From Ceratotherium simum simum (Eukaryota > Chordata > Mammalia > Perissodactyla > Rhinocerotidae): DNA of 64,000 bases. The DNA is taken from contig NW_004454159.1 of NCBI RefSeq assembly GCF_000283155.1, positions 20,469,253 to 20,533,252 of the forward strand. The letters run 5' to 3'. The notes under the pieces are model-generated. The model saw nothing but the letters and a program-made list of their open reading frames with translations, did no database searches and was not told the DNA's origin. Below, in pieces: positions 22,776 to 36,465 of the stretch (its first letter is position 1; every line of letters begins with the position of its first letter). Both the position numbers and the translations under genes were made by a program.

Positions 22776-25700
22776 CCTCACTCTGAAAAAACTGAGAAAA
22801 GTATTGACCACACAGCAACCGAACGGTCCAATACAGTAGAAACCCATCACGAATAGTTTTGGGGTTCAGATGTCATTGTTGTGTTGATGGATTTCTGTGT
22901 TGGAACATAGAAATGTACATACTCGGCCGGGACAAAACCAGAGACATGAAACCAGTCCTTTCATGCCAGGAATTTTAAGGCCCACCTCCACTCGATCCTA
23001 AAAAGAGGAAGAGGGTAGTGTGTTGATTTCTCCAGTCTCTGAAAGTAGCTCAGGCTTTTATCTCCCTGTCTGTTTTGTGTTTCTGAAAAACTGATTTTCA
23101 GTCAGATGAGGTACACATAGCTATGAATCTGCTTGGTGGTAGAGTCAGGACTGGAACGTCAGTTTCCAGGTGCCAAGACTAGTGATTTTTGCAGCATACT
23201 CATGCCTTCCTTTTAAAGTATTTTAGATGTAGCACATAATGATTTTGGGTCAATGTAGGCTTAATGTCCACTTCTTTTTTATTTTTTTTTCCCCAAGTTG
23301 GAAAGTAATAGCAACTTTAGAAGTAGACTTTGTGTAAGTCTCAATCTGTTGCAGTTTCTGCTAGGAGAGTCCTAGATTTTTTTCTATTTTTCTGTAAAGT
23401 AATTCTCTCCGAATGTATAGCTACTAGATGCTGAGGTAATAAATGTGTAAATATTTATGGAACTGAAGAATAGCTTAGATTAGTTTTTCCAGAAACAGAC
23501 TTTAATGTCATTTTCTCCAAGTCATCTTTCATCATCTCATTTGAATTTAATATTATTGACACCTGATGATTGCATATAAACTCAAGTGTCACCATAAGGG
23601 TGACTACGTTAGATTTCCTGCACAAGAAAGGCCTGTGCCCAGGTAAAAATTTCTTCATGAAAGTCCAGCTATGATGTGTATAATTCACAGGGGATGTACA
23701 TCAACTTAGAGAACTCTTAAAGAAGAGCCAAGTGAAGGAGTTGGGCAAAACTTATTATGAGGATAAATTGTACCCTGACCAGTTCTGCAGGAACACTGGG
23801 CTGAAGAAAAAAATATGAGTATCAATGATCTGAATGGGCTTGTTAGAGTCAATAAAAATAAATAAAAATTAAATAGTAGCTACTTATTAATGGTTTATGC
23901 TTTATCATGTGTTATTTTTTCCAATTTACAAAACTAATTCGCTTTTTCTCCTTCACTATTCATGCATGTGTGGAATCAATAAATCCAGTTTAATCCAGTA
24001 AAACTTTTTTCTGGCTCTCATTTACAATAGGCACAAAGATCTTTCTCATATGTACAAATAATATTGAGCCTATAAAAACAGCTTTATAAGTTGTGATTAT
24101 GACATACTCTGGAAAAATTGCAATGACATTGGCAATAGAATGTGAAATACACTTTGTATAAAGAACAAGTTCAAGGGATGGATCAGAAGCCATTTCCACT
24201 GGACAGTGTTATGGTTAGAAGTCAGATTAATTAATTTAGTTGTTTGTTTGTTTATAAACTACCTGCTGCGGGCATGCTATGCTACTTATAACCCACCTGC
24301 AGTGGTGTTGAGAGTATCTGGGATTTGGCAGCTGTCTCATTCTTCCTACCCAATTCTGTACATTTCTCTGTGTGTAGTAGAGGAAGTATCTCCTGACTAT
24401 TCCATAGCTCTGAGCAGTTGTAGGAAATCTGGCTAGTCCTCTCTATGTGACCTGTATATCTTTGGTGTTGGGCTCATGGATACTATAGAATGCATTTCTA
24501 TGCAGAAAGAGAGGATGGGCCATAGGGGAATGTCAGGGTCCTGATGTCCTCCATGCGGCATTCCTGTACGATGGCAAAGACTGAATGGGTTAATGATCTG
24601 CAACTAGTAACTAGCTATTTTAATTCTTATTGGCAAGAAAGGCAATAATCAAATGACTCCTATGGGAATGAATTATAATGATGTTAGCAATAAGCCTTCA
24701 AGTGACTTGCACTAATTAATTTCTGTAGGTCAGAGTTTTCCATCACCTCCATCATAAAAGGCAGGGAAGCCTCAATCCAGAAAAATAAAGTTGCATTTCA
24801 AAAGCTTTTTTGAGTGGGCATCCAGGGATTGGAATTAGTAGCTTTGCATTCTAAATGGGATGTTGAGTTTAGAGAACCAGGCCGATGCCCAAGTGGTTGA
24901 CTCTCTCTCTTCTCTGTAGAGGTCATGCACAGGGGAGATGAGGAGCAAGTACTTAGAGGACCCAGTGGGGATGATCTTACTGCTGTCTTGGCAGTACTTG
25001 TGCTGCAAATAAACAAACTTCAGTCCCGAAGACTCTCCAGTGTGTAACTTTGAAGGCATGAAATTCACACATATAGAATGGTGATTCGATAGCCTACTGC
25101 CCAGTAGGACTACTCTTTAAAAATTAAAATAAGATTGAGTTTTCTATAAGAGGAAGCAGCTCTGCCCTAGAAATTGGATCCACTCAGCTCTCTGAATAAG
25201 AGCTAACCTAAGTCTTTTGTGAATATATTTTCTTGCATGTACTGTCTTATGTTAGTGCAAATGAGTAGAAAAGCAGATTGCATAGGAAAGAAAATGTGAG
25301 AGTTTATTCTTAAAGTGGTAAGGCATTAACCATTCAGTCTTGCTAATCGAAGACAGAATGTACAGCCACTGTAACAATTTTTAACACTGTAACCCATGTT
25401 AGAGGGCATATACACTAATAAAATTTATTTGAACAAGATGGAAAATTGCTAATGCTAGAAAACTTATGTCACGTTAGTTCAAAAATTCAACTTCCAGCCA
25501 TGTTGGCTCTATGACAGGTATACTCGTGACCACAACAGCATAATGTATTTAAAATGTTGCACACTTTCCAAACTGGAGGCAACTATGTTTAGGCTTTATT
25601 ATTTTTTTTCACAGCTTGGGCATTTGTGAAACCATTTGCTACGAATAGCCCAAGTGTGCTTGTCAAAATCTTGTTCCTTGCTGTTAGGCATTCTAGCTTT

Positions 25701-26694
25701 TGGAGTTTGGTAGCATTTTATAGTTTCTTCAGTGACTATTGGCTTTATGTGGAGAATAATACTTGTTACATCTCACAACCAATTACAAGATAAAGGCATA
25801 TAATTCATGACTAAGTCGACTTTCCATTTTGATAATATGGTTAGTTTGGAAAGTTGGCGTGAACTTTTACATATGATATTCAGATCGAAATAGTTATTTC
25901 CTCTGATGTAAAACTTTCATTAACTCTACCTGGGGCATTGATCAATTTTAGCACTTTTCTGTCTCTCTGGAACTGCAGTATTTTTGGACTACTGTCAAAG
26001 CTGGCTCTACTGCAATCCTAAGGGCTATATTCAGGGTCATGTGACTGTTTACTGCTTCAGTAAAAAGCAACTTATAAATGCAAAATGCTCTTCACTATTT
26101 ATTCATCTCATGTATTCATGCAACGCTCGTTGGCTTACTGTGCTGTTTGCTTGATATGTATTCCACAGCACACCTTTTATTTCTGCAAAACTGCACATTA
26201 TATCATTTTTGCATCTGACACTGACTTTGTTCTAGGAGAAGTGTTCTAATAACAAAGGGAAAACGAAAATGCTACAATGAGGAGCTATCCAACCCTCACA
26301 GATTTGCTTAACTTGCTGTAAAGGCAGGAAGATTTTAGAGGGCACACTGACCTTGAATAGTGAGAAATCCTACAGCGAAAGGTGTTAACCCATAGTACAT
26401 TGCCAAATCTTATCACTGTGCTTCCTGGTTTGTTGTTCATTTTCACTTTAAGTTTCTTATTATCCAGTAGAGATACGTCATGGTTACATAAAACCCCAAA
26501 CAACCACATGGGGAAACTCAATATATTGATTCTGCTTTTAAGATTACTTCCTACTCTCTTCTTTGGAAGACTTTGGATTCGAAGCTTTAAATAGCAATGT
26601 CTCCAAATTCAACAATTTTAGGGCTGCATTTGGGACAGTTGTGCTCAGTCGTTCACATAATCGAAGTCCATAGATTTGAATTCAGATTTCAGTA
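22776..26694. other. Long unique AT-rich stretch
   Basis: About 3.9 kb with no repeat family, RNA gene or coding motif recognised. All open frames are under 80 codons and overlap on opposite strands. Confidence 0.4.
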
Positions 26695-26895
26695 TGAGAT
26701 TTTAGATAAACCAGATCTTGTTTTGAATCAGGCTCCACTACTTCTGAGTTGTATGAAATTAACAAATCATTATCCTCTATGAACATTAGTTTCCTCATCT
26801 ATAAAATGCAGATAAAAATGCCCACCTTGAAAGGTTGTTATCTTTGTGTATGTATATAACAGAGATGTATATGTATCTGTAAATGTTGGTTCCCT
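26695..26895 (+). repeat. MIR SINE (diverged)
   Basis: CAGGCTCCACTACTTCTGAG, AACATTAGTTTCCTCATCTA, ATAAAATGCAGATAAAAATG, CACCTTGAAAGGTTGTTAT and TGTAAATGTTGG follow the sense MIR order. Confidence 0.75.
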
Positions 26896-27104
26896 TCCCA
26901 CTTTCCTTTGCTCTTAGAGAGAGTAAAGCAACTTTTTTTTTCATGTTCATTCACATCTCTGAAGTAGAGTTAATTATAATGTTATCTGTTGAAATTATTA
27001 GACAGTAGAAGAATAATGATAGTGTCTTTTCCGAAATTAATGCCAGACCACCCAGTGGTCAAATCAAGTGGACACAAGGCATCTTGAAGTATGTTGGCTC
27101 CAAG

Positions 27105-27310
27105 AGACCAAAAGTCCAGGACTCAGATTCTGATCCTCCCACTCAGTGGTTGGGTGACTTTAACCTCTCCAACCTCTAGTTTCCTCACCCATAAAACAAA
27201 CATTATAGTAAGAGAAATTCTAGTAACAACACCCATGGAGTCATGAAGATTAAATGAGATAGTGTGGGTATCAAATGCTTTGAATTTTTTGTACACAGTA
27301 GGGGCTTAGA
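27105..27310 (+). repeat. MIR SINE
   Basis: GGACTCAGATTCTGATCC, CTCAGTGGTTGGGTGACTTT, CTAGTTTCCTCACCCATAAA, TCATGAAGATTAAATGAGAT and CACAGTAGGGGCTTA follow the MIR order. Confidence 0.85.
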
Positions 27311-29129
27311 CACACTCTCTACAGTTTACCTAGAAGCTTTCTTTATGGCCAGCATCCTCTGTTGGATTACAGCCTTGAATATCACAGACTGAGGCCCAGT
27401 GATTCAATCACACGAGTTAGCTACATTGCTAAAGATGTGGCCAAGACCAACAGTAGCATTTATTATCCTGTTTTTCACTAAGCTTACGCCACTTTTGTTT
27501 TGAGTACCATCTCCCAGCTTGAGTGAATGGTGCGTACCATGTCACATGTCTAGGTGGTTCTACCTAACAAACCTACAAATTATACTTAGTATTCTAAGAG
27601 AGAAGGAGGAAGTTTTGTTTTCTCTATTAATTGCTTGAAGATGAACCACAATTTTAAATGACATCAAGGCTTGGTATAATTTTGTTAGCACCTCCTGAAT
27701 CTTTAGTTTGAACATCTCCAGGGGAAGAATGGCCTTGGCCTCACTGGGAAGCTGCTGTGTGCTCTACAGGGACACAGAGTGGGTATGAGTGAAAGAACAG
27801 TGACCTGTGGGCTAATGGTGGAAGGTAAGTCTTTTCTATGTTCTAAGCATGTATTATCTCCGAAGGTAAATATTGCTTTGAGCTGAAAGACGGACTCTCA
27901 TAAGTTCATCTACAGCTGGGGACTGAGTAGTGATGGTGCCCTGAGCTTGGGGGACAAGCAAACCCACGTTGTTCTTTAAACAATGGGCTGACAGAGTACA
28001 TATTTTTAACCATTTCCAGATGTAAGCAACAAAGTCACATGGGAGATTTATTTCTTTTACAATAGAAGTCAATTGGGCATGACACTAATGTATTGTTTCA
28101 AGAAAAGTCTAACTCAACTAAATCAAGACGCAGTAGGAAATTTAAAGAGAAGCAATTTCTGTTATCGGTTTTAATGAATACAATTAAGTGATAACCAAAA
28201 AGGGAGAAGAAAAAAAGATTAGGGATTGCTCAGAAAACATCCTTCCCACTCTTCTAAATTATCATGACAACACAATCTTTAGCTGTGAAGTTAATTTCCT
28301 CCATAATTACATTCTATTTAGAGGTGCGATTGCCTAGAAACACCCTCCTGGTGAGGAAGGTTTTTTATTCTAGCAGGGATGAGGAAGAAGGGGTCCCCAG
28401 CACCACGCAGCAAGTATTTATTTTGCCTGCTTCACCCTTGGGCACTTATCCATCGGGGTGCCTTGGGAGTCCCTCCCATCCCAGTGGCCGCCTCTCATCC
28501 GGAGAGCATTGGGCCCTAGCGTTCACTTTAGAGAGACTCGCAGGAGAAAGCTCCATCATCGGCTGGATGTTAATTGCACTTCCATTGAATTCTAGGCGTT
28601 CTCTGAAGCAGTTAGCTCTCCTCCTGTCCCCAAGATGGAATGAAGGTGGGTTAAATAGGCCCTAGCATTGCTGCTACAGTTATGTAGGTGAGAAGGCTGT
28701 GTACTTAGAAGACAAATATTTTTAAGAACAAGTTGAATGCTGTTCTCCTCAGGCTCTTTTGAATCATTGCAAGCCTGATTCTGCTATGACATGAATGACT
28801 GTATTTTAACATTTCCATCACCCCAATCCTAGTTTACAACCATTTGCCCCATAGTCGCTGGGGGAGAAAACAAAAGCAGAAACAAAAAAGCCACAACCCA
28901 GACTTGCTGTCTGAGTTGGTCACGAGGTCTTCACCCAAAGGACTGAAAACTAGGGCGAAGTTCTTTGTTATGATGTCGGCCAATTTCCTATTTGCAAACC
29001 ACCAGAAAAAAATGAGGCCAAAGGATTCTGATAAATGATTCTAAGAGGTGAATCTCAAGGTTCTCTCATTTCATGCAAAATCAGAGAATGTTCCCAACAG
29101 TCCTGAGTCCAGCCTGCAGAGGCTCTAAT
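27311..29129. other. Unique sequence with a long chance frame
   Basis: No repeat recognised. The longest frame outside a recognised repeat in the window, 133 codons at 28264-28665 (+), has no domain, no hydrophobic pattern and no splice or promoter context, so I do not call it a gene. Part of it (28420-28560) has higher GC than its surroundings, which lowers stop frequency. Confidence 0.4.
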
Positions 29130-29560
29130 TCTATTACTGCCTCATCCAGGCACATTATTTTTGCTCATTAATGAGATGGCATTATAATGGAGCATGCGGC
29201 AGCTAGAGTGATTAGCAAAGCGCCTCCTTCCATTCTTCACAATGTCATCAACATACTGGTCAGGAAACAAACTCATTTTCCTACTCAGCCATGATTTGCA
29301 GGGTTTCAGGCACTGATGATAGCTTGTCTGCTTGGTTTAAAAGAGCTCCTGATATAACAGAACCTGACACTGTTTACTTCAGCCTATTATGCCTGCTGCA
29401 TTCATTGAATGCTTCACTGGAGAAGAAAAATCGAAAGAAGGCTATTCATTGTAATGCCAGCTGCTTTTTAAAAAAGGAAATCAATTTTTGCTTGAGCTCA
29501 GAATGTACTCCGCAGGTCCGGAGTGACCGACCACTTTTGATGTCAACAACAAAAGGATCT
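29130..29560. promoter_or_regulatory. Candidate conserved non-coding element
   Basis: Seen: about 430 bp without recognisable repeats, with a perfect 12-bp palindrome CTCATTAATGAG at 29164-29175 containing two overlapping ATTA/TAAT homeodomain cores, and further TAAT motifs near 29180 and 29212. A 91-codon plus frame (29291-29566) crosses it without family resemblance. Inferred only: that it is a developmental enhancer; conservation cannot be assessed from one sequence. Confidence 0.25.
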
Positions 29561-32500
29561 GCCTGAATTTTCCACAACAATCACCCAAGAGCTCAAAGAA
29601 CATTGAAAATCCTAGATTAGTTTCATTTTAGTTTATGTTCAAATTGGTATCCACTCATCCCAACAATATCACAAAATAGAAAGCCTTGGGTGACACAGCC
29701 CTTGAACGCCGCCACGCTGGAGGAGCACTCTGGGCTCTGCCGTCTATGTCAGGTTTTGTTATAAATTACTTGGCAGGACCATTTTATGACGGAAATAATT
29801 AGTTATGTTTAGTATTTATAGCTAGCATCATGATGCCTTTCTGCACTGCTAATTAATTATTTTATGGCCAGCATGTTTCAAATGCAATTAGTTAGGTATG
29901 GCAATGATCATAATATTTTGCATATTCATGACAACATTCTGCCTATTTACAGCAAAACTTGGGTGTCAAAATCAGTTATTTTCCTTTTGTTATTAGGCAG
30001 AATAATTACAGGAAACAATAACAATGATCTCTTGCATGTGAATAACATTTTACAACCGAGCACCTCCATTCATGTCACCCACGCATGTACCCCTGTGGTT
30101 TCTCACAGGGAAATGAAAACTCCATATGGTGACAAGTTTTGGCTGTGTCTTTAACCAGCTTGAAGGTCACCAACAGAGGCATTTGCTCTTTTTACTTGTA
30201 CTTGGAGTCTCGTTTGGTCCACAGGGAGAGATTGGTTGCTAAAGAAGGAGTACTGGGAAAGTGAATGTTTGGGCTGAACAGGGAAACAAAGGAGTCGGCT
30301 TGCATTAGGTTGTTTAGAACAAAGCGCGAAACTGTCTTTTTAAAATTATTACTATTATTATTTTTTAATAGTAGGTGTGGAGTTGCCTCTAAGTAGAAGG
30401 AGAAATTCCTTAGGTTTTACTGCTTTGGGGGGCTCAGAAAATAGATTGAGTTATTGCTTAACCAGACTCCATATCCAGCAGGCACACTGCCTTATGTTGA
30501 ACTATTGAGTGCTTCTTAAATCCTGCGAGTCTAGAAATAGTATTGCCCTGAGAAGCCTGGGAATGTTCTCAATTAACTTGCGGACAAGATCAATGACACA
30601 TGCTCTCTTCCAGATCTGTGCCTATTTCTCTTTACTTTAAGCCTCCCCGACTAGCCGTAATCTTCCATTTCCTTTTCCCCATATGTGCTCTGCAGAGTGC
30701 TGAAAATAGTAAAAATCAAGAAAAATATTGTCCACTGAGAACTGAGATTTAGCCATGAATTTCCTTTTATGGAACATTCGTAAGACTGGGCTGTGGGGGC
30801 TGGAAGAACCAGAATGGGGTGGGGAAGTGAATGTTTACATACTTCCAGTTTTTGCTCCTCAAAGTCAAGACTATCAGGAAAAAAACATTAAAAAAAGCAG
30901 ACAATGAATTTAGATTTTAAAAAAAATGTGTGGTATATCCTTTGTTAAAAACTGCACACAAACATGGGCTCCTTGATCAGATTACCATGTTTTTCCCTCT
31001 GGAGGACAAGAAATTATTCCTTTTCCTTCACCAAATTCTCTCCTGCTTTTAATTCGAGCCCATTTCCATTCATTGGGTTTGTTGCAGACATGAAGAGCAA
31101 ACAGACTTTGAAGTTAATAATCATTATTTTCTCATTTCTTGGGATAAAGGCAAAAAGAATCCTTTTAGCCTTCCCTCAGAAACCATTCTTTATCCCTTTA
31201 ATCATCTTTGTCACTTCTCTGAACTTACTCCAGCTTCACCACATCTGCACATTACAAGCATGAGTTCTTAAACATACCCCCAACTCCATTCTCAAAAACA
31301 TCTGCCGGCACTTGAGGCCACGGCCAGAATTAATCCTTCTGTTTTAACAGCTCTGCTATTGGTCACAGGAGAGCTGTTTTGTTGCCTTTCAAAACAAAAG
31401 CAAGAAACAAAAATCCCAAATAACCCATGGAGAAGAGAGATTTTCAAGGTGATCAGCCAGCTTTAGGAATGACAACCTTTCCTTGTGACCTCAGAGATGT
31501 GCTGCTTTCCAATTTGAGTCTTGACATTCCTAGGCGAAGGCACAAGGTCCAGACATGGCAAAGCAATTGAGAATACTGGGAGTTGTGGGGCCTGGTGAGG
31601 AGGCTGGATCATTTTGGAGCGAACACAAGAGTTCTGTTCCATTCTAGGGCAGGCTGGGGGTCCTGAGACTCCTAAATTAAATTTAGCTCTACATGGGATA
31701 TTTATTACTACAATTCCAACTATTATTATTTTGGGAGATTCTTCAGCATCTACAGGACAAGGTGACATGGCAGAGAATGAAAAGGAAGAAGAAACGTCAT
31801 AAGATGTAGGTGTTACATGTATATATTGAGGCAGATGCAATTAATCAATCTTTGATGATTAATAATCATTGATTTACAGATGCTGCTCCAGTTCACACTC
31901 TATTCCTGACTTAATATGGTTAAGTCCCCACTATTCCTTCCCACTGACCCTTCCCCAACTTCTCCCTCTAACTCCATGGCAGCCCCTTTATCTGAGGGCC
32001 TTGCCTACTCTTCACTGCCATTTATAAAATTAAAAAGTGACTGATACGTGTAGAAGGCGAATCATTATAATTCTTTTTCCTATAAGGACCTGTGCCAGCT
32101 CACTCTCTTTCTTTAGCCCCAACTGCAGGTACAGATGTTCCCTTACTGAGAGAAATCCAAAATACTAACATATTGTAGTCCTGATGAGCTATTCATGTTT
32201 TTTGTCATCAAAGAGCAGCATAAAAAGAATAATGCAGGCGATGTGCTTTTAGTAATTGAGAACCTAATCAATTCCACATTGTAATTGCCCCTGTCATCTG
32301 TTTACACACCTTTCATGGCTTTACAATCGAGCTCTTAAAAGGCAGGCTTGCCCCAGCCCTGCAGGTTGGGAACCATCTGTCTTCCTGCTCGCTGAACACA
32401 GCATAAAGGTTATGTTGAAAGAGAAACATCAATAACATTTTACAAACTGATTTTTTATTCATTTAATTCATAATTGTAAAATATGAGTGTTGAGTATCAC

Positions 32501-33849
32501 TTTCAGCCAAAACAGAGAGCTTTCCTGTGCTTGATTTGTGTTAAACAGTTGATGTATTTAGATAACTTGAAAGATTTTATTATACAATGTATTATTAGTT
32601 TACATTAGGCTGATATAGTCTTGAAAAATTTGCGGGCCAGTTATTGTCATCAAAGCTGAAAAATTTTACACATCCCAGCTAAGCTTAAGTTTTTTAAAGG
32701 TTTCTTTTTTTTCCAATTATAATTTTCACACCTCTTATATTTCTAGAAACTTCACAGGCATCATTAATATATTTCCATGAAGATTGACTTGTAGCAGCCT
32801 TCTATAGGGATTAGAGCTGACATCTGTGCAACAATGCCTGAGAGAAAAAAATATTAATATAGTTCCTGCTATATGATGATCGACATTAGGATGTCGTTAA
32901 CAAACCAATTTCTGAAATGGAAACTGACATCACACTGGGCATTCTGAGCTTGGGCTTGACCCAGCAATATGATCTGGAACCAAGACAAGACTGCTGAAGA
33001 ACTGTAAACAACCCTTGCAAGAGGGGACCTTAGTTTTTTTTCTTTAAACTCTCTAGGAGTGTGATATGAATGAAATTAGAGAAGGCGCTGCGTGACTTTT
33101 CTGGTTTTCTTGCTTTAACTCCTAACTGTTTCCACAGGGTAACCCTCCACCCCACTCCCAAAGAATGTATTTCATTTTTCTTGGGAAAAAAATAAAAGCA
33201 GAAAATTCACCACACAATTTTCTATTTGTTTATCTGAAATGTGAATAATGTGCATATAAATGTAGTGATTCAAGTGGAACAGAGAAGCTGAGTCCTGCCA
33301 GTTATTCCCGGAGAGGATCCCTCAGTGCTGCTCCCTGCCTCTCTGCCCAAGGCTGCACGAATCGTCCACATGGAGTGTCTTCAAGTCTGACGAGGGCAAG
33401 GCCAGATGGTTTAGCCTGCAATTCTTCAGCTGGTGTTCCCTGAACACTTTAAAACTTTGTAAGCTTACAAATATCATATCAATTCAATGAATGCAAATTG
33501 CTTTTAACTTTGCCTTTAAGAATTTAATTTAGCCACTTTCCAGTCAAAGATGCATTGAATGTCTGTTACTTTATCTGGTTGCCAGTGAGAAATGCAAAGA
33601 TGCTGACACCTTCAGGGTGCTTGTCATGCAGGAGTCTTAGCTATATAACTAAACATAGGTAGCTAGTTTTCTCTAGATCAGTGTCCTGTTTTTTAAAATT
33701 CCATATTCTATTATCATAAAGTTGTGTGGTGCGGTTTGTGTTAGGAGAGAACTACCTTTTGATCTGTATAAACTTTTTCGTGTTTCTGCATATATTGCTA
33801 TTTCAATTTTACAATCACCCTTTGAGGGCGTAAAAGCTTAAAAGAGTTA
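29561..33849. other. Long repeat-poor unique stretch
   Basis: About 4.3 kb in which I recognise no repeat family. Frames of up to 125 codons (31463-31840, minus) show no domain. The 32.2-32.6 kb part is listed separately as a possible regulatory element. A stem of TGTTTTG/CAAAACA lies at 31374-31395, of no clear meaning. Confidence 0.4.
32225..32640. promoter_or_regulatory. Candidate conserved non-coding element
   Basis: Seen: repeat-free, with dense TAAT/ATTA cores (TAGTAATTGAG, CTAATCAATTCC, TGTAATTGCC, TTTAATTCATAATTG) and a more GC-rich centre near 32340-32400. Such composition is common in homeodomain-bound enhancers. Function is inference only. Confidence 0.2.
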
Positions 33850-34010
33850 CGTTGAGCACCTCTGAGGGAGATAAGGTGACTGTTAGTTCCCCCATTTCAT
33901 GGTGTGGAAAGCTGAGAACAAAAAGCTCAGGATGAAATGTCCCAGGTTTACATCTGAATCCAAATGAACCGAGGTCTCTGGATGCTCAGACCAGCATTAT
34001 TTTCCTTCCT
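33850..34010 (-). repeat. Possible MIR fragment (antisense, very diverged)
   Basis: TTGAGCACCTCTGAGG, CCCCCATTTCATGGTGTGG, CAGGTTTACATCTGAATCC and CTCAGACCAGCATTATTTTCC keep the order of antisense MIR but with many differences. Confidence 0.4.
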
Positions 34011-36319
34011 CTCAAGGACTGGACAGAACCAAACATTCCAGGGGTGATTGTTTGCAGGCCGTGCTGAGGGTACCCATGCAATTCCCAGCATTGTGATTTT
34101 GCCACACGGCATAAACAGATGGCCTATGCTTCAGAGAACCAGCTGAATGCTTCAATCTGTCCACTTCAGCCATTAGGGTGAGCAGACCATCTCTAATTCA
34201 CACTGCAGGCCAGAGCGCCATAATTGCAACTCCACCATTTTAGATTTGGGGACTTGCAGAGAAAGCACCCTTCTGCCTTTTTTGTTATGCTTAAAAGATG
34301 TTTAAAACATAGGGAGTAGAAAAGTGTCATCTTTGTTGTTTTCATTGTCCACATCAACTAAGAATACATTTTCATAAAAGAATTGTGTAACCGTTCTTTT
34401 ATCTTGATCTAATTATTAGAAATGAATTTGCTTTGCTTCCACGTCAGCAGCCACCTTGACCTAATGAGTGCCTTTGCTCTTTATGTGCACGTCACAAAGT
34501 CATAGAAATCATGCAAGTCTGTGTTGATGTCTCTCACCACAACCGAGTGGAATCCATCCAGTTTGGAGTAGTCTGGTTCGAAAGGGATTTAATTGCTCCA
34601 AACTGTATCTGTAAACTGGTGCTTTCCACTACATCATCTAACCATTTCATGAAGTAATTGTTAGCAGAAACAGAATCTGTATTTATTAATGTTTATTGTT
34701 TTCCAGCTGAAATTAATTTTCAAAGCATACTTCTGAGTGCCATTTACTTTCAAAAATAAATACAGCAGATGTGTTATTAGGCCAGCTTCAGGATATTCCA
34801 GGAGGCCTAATGTGCCAACATTTACTGCATCAAGCAAATGAGTAAACCTCCAGAGTGATCAGCTCCATGGAACTAATGTTTTATCTAATCCACTGCTTGA
34901 ATGAGACACGAACAGATTTCTGTGTCGCTACGATACCAGTAATTAGCAAAGTCTTCCTAGGTCTAGTTTCATTTAGAAGAAAGTAAATAACTTATTCATG
35001 ATTTGGCCATTTCTGATATATTCTTGTGGCTTTTAAAATTGAATGAATGAATGAAAACAAGCTGTTGCACATAGCAATCACCATAAATGTTTCCCCAAAT
35101 AGTGCAGGATTTTAGAACAAATCTAAAGCTCCCTTACCTAAGTCTTATACTAAATAATATTCGCAGTAGGGCTGCCTGAAGCTGCTTTTCAGAAGCCCCG
35201 AGAATAACCATGTATATTTTTAACTATAGTGGACCTATGTGTACTGATAGAATTTTATCTTGTTTTCTGGCCTCACTGAATAGAAGAGGACTTGTTAGAA
35301 GTTCTCCTGTCTTCACTTACATTTTGTGTATTTCTAAAAATAAAATGAACATCTTGTTAAAAGATGACAAAATGCCTGTTGTATTGCAAAAGGCTTCCTT
35401 TTCTTGTAGAAAATGGATCTGGACACAGATTCTCAAATTGCCAGCCTTCCTCAACTGAAGAAAGGTGACAGGGTGAATTATGTCTCCCTCCTTCAGAAAA
35501 ATGCTTTCCACATATCAACCTGTGCCATGATCGGGCTCCACCTACCTGGGCACGCAGGTTATTCTCCATGACAGGGAAGACAACTGCTATACCTCCACTC
35601 AGCCAGAGGTGTCCACCTTCATAAAGTCCCTAATGCATGGAGATGTGGCTTTTCTTGCTGCATCTGTTTTGATGCAAAACCTGCAAATGGAAGAAAGAAT
35701 TTCCCAGTATTGAATGAGCCAGGAAGCTCTTTGATCTTCTGTCTTGGAAGAAGGGGATTGAGTTTTAAGAAACAAATTTTTATGATGGCAAATACCTTTG
35801 ATGAGACAAATAATGAGTGTTAAGCAGAGGAGTGATTGAGGCTTTTGGTTTGCTAGGTTCACGCTCTCCTTTCCTTCTGATGGTGTAGTGGAACATTCTT
35901 CACTTCAGTGATTTTTAAATGTTGATGCTATTCCCCAGCAAACATTCAAAGTTGGTTTTATGTTTTTTTTGCTCAACTAATGATTATAGTGTTCATACGA
36001 AATCCCTACTCTTTGACAAGTTAGTGTTTCTTGATACAAAAGAGTGATTGTTGAGTGTCTGTTTGCTCAGTAGTTGAGTGTCACCTTGAGGCTCTGGCTT
36101 AATTGGCTGCGCCACCTCAGGGGCAGTGGCACCCAGCCAGGAAAGGTAGGAAAGTTGGACAGAGGAGAGAGGCAATTTTATGAGGCTCCCTTGAAGACCT
36201 GGATTACTTTCTGCCTTAACCTCATCTTTGAGGCCAATGGTGAGAACAAAGCTCTTTCAATTTGAAGACTTGCATGGTGGTTCCAGAACTATGGACCTCC
36301 AAAAATGAACTTTTTGTGT
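34011..36319. other. Unique repeat-poor sequence
   Basis: No repeat family or gene recognised apart from three TGAA units near 35042-35054. Overlapping 60-87 codon frames at 35.2-35.9 kb on both strands are incompatible with one coding frame and show no motif. Confidence 0.4.
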
Positions 36320-36465
36320 GTGTGCCTCAACATTCTTAGCTAAAGAAATGTGTAAATGCGCCAATATTTGATGAGTTGTTGTAAAAGGTAAATATAAATT
36401 GAAAACAAAAGCACGTATTATAATGTCTGACACATAGTTGGTATTAGATAAATGTTAATTGATAC
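36320..36465 (+). repeat. MIR 3' part (diverged)
   Basis: CCTCAACATTCTTAGCTAAAG, GAGTTGTTGTAAAAGG and the tail ATGTCTGACACATAGTTGG, TTAGATAAATGTTAATTG fit the 3' half of sense MIR. Confidence 0.6.

Noticed and set aside
28264..28665. 133-codon plus-strand frame as a gene
   Set aside because: No domain, signal or splice context; part of it lies in locally GC-richer DNA where long frames arise by chance.
31463..31840. 125-codon minus-strand frame as a gene
   Set aside because: An overlapping frame on the other strand, no motif, no promoter or splice structure.
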